Positions 56,336-64,000 of a DNA stretch of 64,000 nucleotides are shown here, one piece after another (the first letter of the stretch is position 1; each line of letters starts with the position of its first letter). The notes beneath the pieces are model-generated. The model did no database searches, had not been told where the DNA came from, and worked only from the letters and a program-made list of their open reading frames with translations. The position numbers and the translations under genes are program-made. The stretch comes from Protea cynaroides (Eukaryota; Streptophyta; Magnoliopsida; Proteales; Proteaceae), in NCBI GenBank assembly GCA_028583415.1, contig CM053269.1:101432944-101496943 (forward strand). The letters are read 5' to 3'.

Positions 56336-56813
56336 TGATAGATGCACCGGATGGATCAGCCAACCAAGGGTTTATTCATCGGTTTTCGAATATGTTCGCC
56401 GCATTGAAGATTATACCGGATATAATTGATGAAGTAAAGACAACTATCAAATCAGATCCTTACTTAAGAACGGTACAAGAGGACATTGAAAAAGGTAGGA
56501 CTATCCTGAGTTGACCTTGCACGAAGAAAAGGTACTAAAGTACAAAGGAAGAATATGTGTACCCGAAATGGAAAGCTTGGACATTAGGCACCGATTTATG
56601 AAAGAAGCCCATACCACCATCTATTCGATACATCCTGGAAGTACAAAAATGTATCATGATCTAAAGAAATTATATTGGTGGAGAGGAATGAAAGCAGATG
56701 TAGCTAAGTTTGTGTCTCAATGCTTAAATTGTCAGAAAGTAAAGGCTGAATGACAAAGATCGGTACGACTGTTACAGCCGTTATCGAAACCAGCATAGAA
56801 ATGGGACTGCATC
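56336..56813 (+). pseudogene. Element D integrase N terminus, cut by element E
   Basis: The linker continues with shifts near 56505. The integrase zinc finger is complete: EAH, IHPG, CLNC. A TGA follows near 56751, and the copy stops at 56813, inside the codons before ITMDF, where E's LTR begins. GCATC (56809-56813) should be E's target duplication; its partner would lie outside the window. Confidence 0.9.
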
Positions 56814-59099
56814 TGTCACACCCCAATTCTACACTATTCAGAATGGTGTGATGAACCTTTAGCAAACCAACGGTTCAACCAGGATCTCGAGTAGGCTATA
56901 TTCATTTTATCTAAACCTCATACATCCACATTCATAATCAGAGTAAATACACAATAGCCAAAGTCTTATAGTAAAATGAACTGATAAATCTAGATGTGAT
57001 AATCATATTTAAGTAGCAAATTATTCTGTAACAACTAAGACATAAATAAATATCAATTATATGTCTTTACTAAATCCAAATAATTAAAATAAAATCTAAT
57101 CGAATACGCATGAGTTGCACTCGCAAGAGGAGTCATGCGTATCCACTTCGTCTTCAACTTCCATCACCGCCATGTGCCCGTACACTGGAGTGTTGACATA
57201 ATCTTCGATGGTAGTACCTGCATCATCAACTAAAAATATTCGACGTCGAGAGGGTGAGCACTCATCATGGCTCAGTGAGCAAACAAAACAATGCAACAAT
57301 ACATATGCATGAATTCAATTCATATCTTTGGTCTGGTTTAAAATTTACAATGCCCAATAGAAAGGTTCGGTGGTCAAAGGTTAACGTTTATTGACCCCTC
57401 CTCTATACACAGGGTGTGGAAGTTCACCCAAAGGTTAATATTTATTGTCGTCCCCATCCACCCAACCTTGAACATTGTACAACAAAGGTTAACGTTTATT
57501 GTTGTACAGTGCCATACCAACACGTAAGCCCCTACTTGCGAGGGCTTGCAAACTGGGCTCACAACTAACCAATCCTAATGTCAAACAGTGTATCCAAGGC
57601 CTCACCCCAGTATCCCTCAGAACTCCCATAGAGATAGAGCTAAGGCCCCCCGGTAGTGTCAGAGACTACAAGGACCGAGACCACCTCCCCTGATACTCTA
57701 CCACGTAATAGTTCTGCTAAAGTAATGGTGATACGATGATGCTAATGCACAAGACTTGAGTTAGAGATAGAGCTAGAGTGTTGAGGCCCGACCTATGACA
57801 CCTCCCCCTGATACTCGCTCGCATCAACTACACCAACCACACACATACATCCACATGCTTATTCCTATCATCATCATCAACATCATGTTATAAACAATAA
57901 AGTAAATATGCATGAAATAATTAATAGAAATATTGGATGACATGTGGAACGCACATTACAAGCATTTTCGCATAAAATCAAGCATAGCATTGGACTCAAG
58001 AAATAAAAACAATTTGTTATTAACCAATTAGTTTAGATCTTGTTTCCTCACCTTTACTTGATCGTAAGTCCTATTTCAAGCTTTAAGAATCAACTATATA
58101 TCGATATTATTTCTCTAGAAAACTTAACCAAGTCGATAGAATTTAATTGGAATTAATTTAGACTTTAAAAAGCATGCTACTAACTGGGGGTCGATGCTAG
58201 GGTCAGAGTCTTGATCGACCCTGGGTGCGACCACCCTTATTCTGGGCTTCCCGAACACTGGGGGTCGATGCTCAGGGTCTAGTAGGGTCGATTGGCCATC
58301 GACCCCCCATGCAACCCCCTGTGGGTTTTGTCAATTTTTCTTCCTTCAGTCCATTCTTCGTGTTTGGGGTCCTATGGCTTGCTCCTACAGTCCATTCCAC
58401 ACATGTTCTATGGCCTAGAACCCTGGTTTATTCATCTATATGGCTTTCATGATTTCCCCAATGGTTTTTCATGAAAACCTAACCATGGGTGGATGATTTG
58501 GGTTCCTCCTAGATAATCCCCTCTTCATTATCTACTCTAAGGTCTTAAGAAATTCAAGGAGATAGTCTCCATACCTGAGAAGAATGCTTCGTCCTCTGAA
58601 TCCCTTCTCCTTCGTCTTCTTCTCCACTTTCCTTCTCTTTTCCTTCTCTTCCTTCTCTTCTCTTTCTCTCAATCCAATTAGGGTTGTAAAAGGAGTGAAA
58701 GAGGCTTAGGAACGCCTTATTTATAGAGTAGAAACTCCTATAATAACTCCCATTGAGATTAGGAAGGAATCCCATTGAAATTAGGAAGGTTTCCTAATTT
58801 TTAGTTCGAACTGTTTTTACTGACTACCGGGGGTCGATAGGGGGGGTCGGAGATCACGTCGAGTCCTGGTCCTTAAAGTGTCCGACCCCCCATGTAAAAC
58901 TGGGGGTCTGACTTTTATAATGGGGGGTCCGACCCTCCCTTGCTGGTTATGCGACCCTCCCCTTATTTTGAATGTTTTTGGGTCAGTTTAATACATGGGA
59001 TCATGATCTCCTTCATGCACGTGATTCATTTGGTTCGACCATGATGGGTAGACCTGGTTCAAGGTGGTAAGACCGGGTTAGTTTGATACGGGTCTTACA
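56814..59099 (-). repeat. Element E 3' LTR
   Basis: 2,286 bp, TGTCACACC to GGGTCTTACA on plus. TATAAATA on minus at 58725-58718, a purine leader, donor-like CAG/GTATGG with GT at 58574-58573, and an open LTR ORF at 57299-57096 ending SSCECNSCVFD. The U5 stem TGAACC/GGTTCA is near 56850-56878. Confidence 0.93.
57096..57299 (-). CDS. Conserved short ORF inside LTR E
   Basis: An open frame homologous to 33519-33713. Shared residues include RRRIFLVDDAG, IEDY, YG, AVMEVE-like and DTHDSSCECNSCVFD. Against C, at least nine codons differ only at synonymous third positions (Gly, Thr, Tyr, Gly, Ala, Thr, His, Ser, Cys). Non-synonymous changes cluster in the middle. It lacks a convincing own ATG, so it may be a downstream exon. 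Function unknown. Confidence 0.4.
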   Translation of the reverse strand: MLHCFVCSLSHDECSPSRRRIFLVDDAGTTIEDYVNTPVYGHMAVMEVEDEVDTHDSSCECNSCVFD

Positions 59100-59112
59100 A
59101 CTCCCGCCTACT
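59100..59112 (-). other. Polypurine tract of element E
   Basis: On the minus strand AGTAGGCGGGAGT abuts the LTR start. It is the counterpart of AAGTTGGGGGGGAGT in C. Confidence 0.85.
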
Positions 59113-59522
59113 TATAAAAATTTCGTCCCTGAAATTGCTTCTGAGTCGAATAAATGAGGGTATTGCTTTCGCATAGCATTCTCTTCTTCCCATGTAATTT
59201 CTTCCATGTCCCTCTTTCTCCAAGTGACCTTAACATAATAGATATCTCGATTGCGTAGTCGTTGAACCTTTCGACTGATGATTTCAGTTGGTGTTACTTC
59301 AAATGTCAAATCATCAATCAAATCAGGCAGATCAATTGTCAGAACCTGCGTTGGATCTTTGACATACTTCTTCAATAAGGAAATATGAAATACGTCATCT
59401 ACACTTGACATAGATGGTGGTAGTGCTAACTGGTAAGCCACTTTCCCACGCTTAGCTAGAATCTCATATGGCCCGACATAACTTGGACTTAGTTTCCCTT
59501 TCTGTCCGAACCGTTTCAATCC
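59112..59522 (-). pseudogene. Element E integrase tail and chromodomain-like C terminus
   Basis: The frame runs RFGQKGKLSP, VGPYEIL, SSVDDVFHISLLKKY (DD for HD), KVQRLRNRDIYYVKVTW, MEEITWEEENAM, YPHLFDSE, and stops at 59112. Unlike B and C it ends before the PPT. It is separated from the upstream integrase by a TGA (MRGLKR equivalent) near 59522. Confidence 0.9.
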
Positions 59523-60458
59523 TCACATAGGCGATACTTTTAAGAATACTTTATCACCCACGACGAACTCAAGATCTCTGCGTCGAGTATCTGCATATTG
59601 CTTCTGACGATTCTGATTCAGTCTTTCTTTGATAATGTCGACCACTCGACAAGTGTCTTCAACAAACTCCGGTCCAACAATACTACGTTCCCCAACTTCA
59701 TTCCAAAACAACGGAGATCGACACTATCTGCCATACATTGCTTCATAGGGTGACATCTGTATAGTAGCCTGATAGCTATTGTTATACACGAACTCGATTA
59801 GTGGTAACTTTTCATCCCATGATCCTTAAAAATCAATTACACATGCTCGTTGCATATCTTCTAGAATCTGAATTGTATGCTCTGACTGTCCATCTGTCTG
59901 TGGATGGAATGCAGTACTAAACTTCAATGTTGTATCCATAGCCTTTTGCAATCCTTCCCAAAACATTGAAGTAAATCGTGGATCTCTATCGGACACAATG
60001 CTCTCTGGTACACCGTGTAATCGAACAATATTATCCACATACAGCTTTGCTAACCTCTCTAGTGTATACTCAGGTCGTATCGATATAAAGCGAGCTGTTT
60101 TAGTCAGGCGGTCTACAATCACCCAAACTGCGTCAACTACTCGAGGAGTCAATGGTAACCCTGTGACGAAGTCCATAGTGATGCAGTCCCATTTCCATGC
60201 TGGTTCTGATAACGGCTGTAACAGTCCTGTGGGTCTTTGTCGTTCAACCTTTACTTTCTGACAATTTAGGTATTGAGACACGAACTTAGCTACGTCTGCT
60301 TTCATTCCTCTCCACCAATATAATTTCTTTAGATCATGATACAGTTTTGTGTTTCCCGGGTTTATCGAATAGATGGTGGTATGGGCTTCTTTCATCAGTC
60401 GGTATCTAATGTCCACACTTTCTGTTTCGAGTACATATATTCTTCCTTTGTACTTCAA
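59523..60458 (-). pseudogene. Element E integrase (broken)
   Basis: The zinc finger has lost two ligands: INPG for IHPG and SQYLNC for SQCLNC. The core D, D and E are visible (ITMDF, SDRDPRF, DGQSEH). The frame 60458-59826 ends at a TAA near 59826; further disruption lies near 59725. The FWNEVGE block follows (59711-59523). Confidence 0.9.
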
Positions 60459-61002
60459 TACTTTCTCTTAGTCCAAGGTGAACTCAGGGTCAGTTCTACC
60501 TTTTTCGATGTCTTCTTGTACCGTTCTCTAGTAAGGGTCTGATTTGATTGCTGTCTTCACTTCATCAATTATATCCGGTATAATCTTCAATGCAGTGAAC
60601 ATATTGGAAAACTGATAAATGAACCCTTGGTTGGCTGGTCCATCCGTTGTATCTATCACATACTGCTCATTGTCGTGATTGAATACCGTTCAAGTAGTAC
60701 ACATTGCTGTAGTTGTGCTAACCTCTCCTTGGGATTTTATCATTGCCTTTCTGCTCAACGCATCCGCTACTACATTAGCTTTCCCCGGATGATACTGGAT
60801 ATCACAATCATAGTCTTTCAATAGTTCCAGCCATCTTCTTTGTCTTATATTCAACTCCTTTTCATTAAATAGATAAGACTTTTGTGATCCGATTTAACTA
60901 AAACTTCTCTCCGTATAGGTAATGTCTCCATATCTTGACAGCATGTACCACTGCCGCTAACTCTAAATCATGAGTGGGATAATTTTTCTCATGTGTCTTT
61001 AA
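60459..61002 (-). pseudogene. Element E RNase H end and linker (broken)
   Basis: No long frame, but the minus strand still reads HDLELAAVVHAV-, LYGEKF- and DYDCDIQYHPGKANVVADALSRK-like codons, interrupted by several stops and indels (60475, 60530, 60690, 60890). Confidence 0.8.
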
Positions 61003-61925
61003 CTATCTTGAGGCATAAGCAATTACTTGTTCTCCTTGCATAAGCACACATCTTAATCCCAATCCTGACGCATCAGTGTACAAGACAAATGGCTGTCCTG
61101 GAACTGGAATAGTCAAAATCGAAGTGGATATCAATCTGGTCTTCAAGGTTTGAAAGCTCTTTTCGCATTTATCTGTCGCCACAAACTTTTCTCCTTTCTT
61201 AATCAGACTGGTGAGAGGTACGGCAATCCGGGAATAGTCTTCCACAAATCTCCGATAATAACCAGCTAGACCCAGAAAACTTTTAATTTCTACAACGCTC
61301 TTTGGTGCTTCCCACTTTACAATCGCCTCGATCTTCCTGGGATCCACTTTGATTCCTTCAGCGGATACTACATGGCCTAGGAAGGCGACTTCACTTAGCC
61401 AAAACTCACACTTGGTAAATTTGGCATACAACTTCTCTTTCTTTAAACGTTGTAGAGTGGCGTTTAGATTCTTTATATGGGTTTCCTTGTCCTTGGAATA
61501 TACCAATAAATCATCAATAAATACAATAACCGACGTATCCAACATATCGTTGAAAACTCGGTTCATAAGTTCCATGAAAGTTGCTGGTGCGTTTGTTAAT
61601 CCAAAAGACATGACCAAGAATTCATAATGTCCATATCTGGTCCTGAAAGCTGTCTTAGGTATATCACCATCTTTAATCTTCAACTGATGGTAGCCTGACC
61701 GAAGATTGATCTTAGAAAATACTTTTGCTCCTTGTAACTGATCGTACAAGTCACCGATCCGAGGTAGTGAATATCGAATCTTGATTGTCAGTTTGTTTAA
61801 CTCTCAGTAGTCGATACATAATCGAACGCTACCGTCCATCTTCTTTACGAACAATACTGGTGCTCCCCATGGTGATATACTGGGTCAAATATAACCCTTA
61901 TCTAGTAGTTCTTGTAGTTGTACTT
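61003..61925 (-). pseudogene. Element E reverse transcriptase and start of RNase H
   Basis: A clean 248-codon frame (61749-61003) carries SKINLRSGYHQLKI, VMSFGLTNAPATF, the catalytic FIDDLLVYS (near 61505), LGHVVSAEGIKVDP and LYTDASGLGL. It ends at a TAG that stands for a CAG. Upstream (61750-61925), GYI.PSISPWGAP and the CIDY.ELN region are present, but a TGA replaces an Arg codon in each. Confidence 0.9.
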
Positions 61926-62569
61926 TCAGTTCCTTTTTAGTTCAGTAGTAGCCATTCGATAAGGTGCTTTTGATACTAGTGCGGCTCCAGGTATAAGATC
62001 TATCACAAACTCTGTGGCTCGGTCGGGTGGTAATCCTGGTAGTTCCTCCGGAAATACGTTGGGGTAGTCCCGCACGACATCAATATCTTCCATCCGTGGT
62101 GCTTCTTTGGTGAGGTCGACCGCTGACACTAGATACCCGACTGCTCCTTTCTCAAGGCACTTCTTAGCCTTTAGTGTTGAGAGTATGAGCTTCCATTTAT
62201 AGGGAAGTTTGGTACCCGTAAAACTGAATTCTGCTCCTTCTTTTTCTTTAAATGTTAGCTTCTTTTCGGCGCATAATTGGTTCGCAAAATGGCGAGCTAA
62301 CCAGTCCATTCCCAAGATGACGTCAAAGTCTGCCATCCCAAATTGGATCAAGGTTGCATCTAAGGTTTTCTCGCCAATGAGAACTGGACATGGCCCATCA
62401 CCTTTTCCTAACTCTACTTCTAACTCCATCGGTGACCGTACAAGTAGTTTGTAGTCTAATATTTTGATGGGTAAATTCAACTTCTTTCCAAATGACACAG
62501 ATACAAAAGAATGAGTAGCTCCTGAGTCAAAGAGTACTCTGGCGGGTATTTCATTTATAGGTACGATAC
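61926..62569 (-). pseudogene. Element E protease
   Basis: Begins at the candidate exon boundary 62569 with the IVPI.EIPARVLFDSGATHSF frame (catalytic D-S-G). DVILGMDWLARHF and the ELPGLPPD linker follow, and it runs into the start of RT, where a shift near 61935 ends the frame. The protease itself has no visible break. Confidence 0.88.
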
Positions 62570-62638
62570 CTGTGATTTATTTTAACTTAGTCTACATGCT
62601 CACACAATGTATTACAGCTTAAAAGGTTTCAGTCATAC
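62570..62638 (-). other. Candidate 69-nt gag-pol intron (E)
   Basis: Minus strand: GTCACAG/GTATGA to AATCACAG/GTATC, AT-rich. In-frame stops lie inside (first at 62619-62621), with the same GAGCATGTAGACTAAGT block. The length is three bases shorter than in C and D and still a multiple of three. Splicing would join gag and pol in frame. Confidence 0.6.
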
Positions 62639-63905
62639 CTGTGACCACATCGGGTGATGCGGCAGCATCCTCAGATGTAACAGCATAAACTCGTCCTTGA
62701 TGTAGCTGCTTCCTGGGCTTAGGACACTCCCTTGCCATATGCCCCGTTTGATTGCAGTTATAACATTTTGGACCTTCAGTATTTAGCTTTGACTGCTGTT
62801 GAGCTACTGGGGTAGTCTTGGGTGCAGCAGTAAAGCCTTGGGCACGCAAGGGTTTGAATGTCTTGTTATTCCCTTTGTTATAAGCATTTCCAGCTGGCCT
62901 TTTTATACCTCTGTTTTGCATGAAATAACTCTCCTTCTGGCTCGATTCTATAACTCGAGCAATTTGCACGGCTTCATTATATATTTTCTTCTCCAAACCT
63001 AGAACATGCTCTCTGACGCTTCCTCTAAGTCCCGTGACAAACCTACGGGTCTTAGTGTCTTCTTCTTGCATGCTGAGTGGTGCAAAGAAAAACAGCTCCT
63101 CATAATGCTGTTGATATGCATCCACGGACATCTGTCCCTGATATAAACTCATGAACTCCTTCTCCATAGAATCTTTGAAGCTTCGGGAAAAGTACTTCTC
63201 AAAGAAAGCTTCATTATATATAGCCCAGATCAATAGGGCGTGCTTGGTTAATAGGTAGGCCCTAGTAGATTTCCACCAATGATGTGCATCACCTTTTAGC
63301 ATGAAGGTGGCACATAATACCTTCTCTTCTTCTGTAATAGTCATCATCAGAAAATTCCTCTCCATCTCGTCGATCCAATGTGCTGGCCATAAAGGATCGG
63401 ACAGTTTACCGTTAAACTCCTTGGGTTTCATCTTTAAGAATCGCTCGATCAGTCGGGAGTGGTACATTTGATTTTGAGGGTAAGCCCCAAACATAGGTTG
63501 TGGATACTGGAAATTAACCTGAACCGCTTCAGGACCTGGTACTGGAATCTGTGCAGCTGGTGGTTGAGGTGTTTGAGGTGCAAGGTGGTTACCCACCGGT
63601 GCTACACTTGTTTGTCCAGTCGGCATTGGTGTAGCATGTGCTGCCTGAAACATTATTCCCATTGCTGCTTGCATTTGAGCCTGTGCTTGTTGCATTTGCT
63701 GCAGCCGTTGCGCTAGGTTCATAACCACGGTTGCCAGCTCCGGTGGTGGAGGTGGCATGTTTGTAGGATTTGGCTGACCCTGGTTTACTGGTGGTGCAAC
63801 CTGCGGGTTACCCTGTGCATATATATTTTCTTGACTGGCTTCCTCCTCGGGTGGTGGTAGTAGAACTGCGTTTCGGCTCTGCCTGATTACTCTACCCCCA
63901 GCCAT
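62619..63905 (-). CDS. Element E gag, intact open frame
   Basis: The only uninterrupted gag in the window: 428 codons from ATG 63905 (MAGGRVIRQSRN, matching the starts in C and D) to TAA at 62619-62621. Domains in order: a Pro/Gln-rich N-terminal region (to about residue 150), the capsid-like retrotransposon-gag region (RFLKMKPKEFNGK, DEMERNFLMM, GDAHHWW, AFFEKYFSRSF, YQQHYEELFFFAP), a basic linker and the CCHC knuckle CYNCNQTGHMAREC. The open frame extends upstream to 63962, but the acceptor-like TTTTCAG at 63932 and homology favour 63905. The last five codons and stop lie inside the candidate micro-intron, so a spliced RNA would encode Gag-Pol and an unspliced one Gag. Confidence 0.9.
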   Translation of the reverse strand: MAGGRVIRQSRNAVLLPPPEEEASQENIYAQGNPQVAPPVNQGQPNPTNMPPPPPELATVVMNLAQRLQQMQQAQAQMQAAMGIMFQAAHATPMPTGQTSVAPVGNHLAPQTPQPPAAQIPVPGPEAVQVNFQYPQPMFGAYPQNQMYHSRLIERFLKMKPKEFNGKLSDPLWPAHWIDEMERNFLMMTITEEEKVLCATFMLKGDAHHWWKSTRAYLLTKHALLIWAIYNEAFFEKYFSRSFKDSMEKEFMSLYQGQMSVDAYQQHYEELFFFAPLSMQEEDTKTRRFVTGLRGSVREHVLGLEKKIYNEAVQIARVIESSQKESYFMQNRGIKRPAGNAYNKGNNKTFKPLRAQGFTAAPKTTPVAQQQSKLNTEGPKCYNCNQTGHMARECPKPRKQLHQGRVYAVTSEDAAASPDVVTGMTETF

Positions 63906-64000
63906 ATTTTCCTTTTGATAATGGTAATGCCTGAAAATCATTAAAATACGTGAGGCAATCATTCATACTTCATGTAGATACGCTAACCGATGTTATTTTC
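63906..64000 (-). promoter_or_regulatory. Element E gag leader with acceptor-like site
   Basis: On the minus strand TGATTTTCAG/GCATT (AG 63932-63931) lies 25 bp before the gag ATG, as in C and D. The window ends here; whether E carries the antisense gene further upstream cannot be seen. Confidence 0.5.

Larger units (their letters stand above)
48562..56813 (+). mobile_element. Element D: Tekay-type chromovirus, truncated at both ends
   Basis: The 5' LTR lacks its first ~300 bp. PBS, antisense gene, gag and pol follow in order, and the copy is cut in the integrase by element E at 56814; the rest of D should lie beyond E, outside the window. Its sequence is clearly more diverged from C than B is, so it is another subfamily. 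Confidence 0.9.
56814..64000 (-). mobile_element. Element E: Tekay-type chromovirus, minus strand, cut by window end
   Basis: 3' LTR (56814-59099), PPT, pol and gag read leftward. The 5' leader and 5' LTR lie beyond 64000. It was inserted into element D's integrase. The LTR carries GGGGGTCGA-type motifs and is a different subfamily from C. Confidence 0.93.

Overview
The window is a plant intergenic, heterochromatin-like region made almost entirely of nested LTR retrotransposons plus a giant pyrimidine-rich repeat. I see no host protein gene, rRNA or tRNA gene. The plant assignment rests on Ty3/gypsy chromoviruses of the Tekay/Del type: CCHC Gag, DSG protease, RT/RNase H, HHCC-DDE integrase, a C-terminal chromodomain-like tail, an initiator-tRNA-Met-like primer site and 2.3-kb LTRs. 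The species cannot be named from this.

Layout. (1) 1-713 and 13403-13430 are one minus-strand Tekay-type LTR (A), split by a 12.7-kb non-coding element (714-13397) with 3.8-3.9-kb LTRs and the 5-bp target duplication GTTAG, a large retrotransposon derivative (LARD-like). (2) 13431-25055 is a strand-asymmetric CT-rich repeat, interrupted by a 500-N block and an LTR piece at 20501-21363. (3) 25056-46000 is best read as one minus-strand element (G) at the edge of the CT array. Its gag/PR body is broken by plus-strand element B (26841-31697 plus 43405-43779). B's 3' LTR is in turn split by complete element C (31698-43399, target duplication GTCTA). (4) After a second 500-N block come a minus-strand pol fragment (F, 46567-48556), then plus-strand element D (48562-56813), whose integrase is interrupted by minus-strand element E (56814 to beyond the window end).

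How the parts work together. Each Tekay-type element carries LTR - PBS - (antisense gene) - gag - pol - PPT - LTR. Three features go beyond the textbook layout and recur between copies. First, a 69-72-nt AT-rich segment with intron-like ends sits exactly between gag and pol. It carries in-frame stops in D and E, and in those copies its removal would join Gag to Pol in frame. Second, an antisense gene of about 435-440 codons lies between the PBS and gag, preceded in both copies by a 443-nt candidate intron. Third, a short LTR open frame ends in a Cys-rich tail and differs between subfamilies largely at synonymous sites. LTRs also carry a TATA box, a purine-rich leader with a conserved splice-donor-like site, GGGTCGA motif clusters and a U5 hairpin.

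All pol copies seen are broken by stops and single-base indels. Some indels, notably in C, could be assembly errors.
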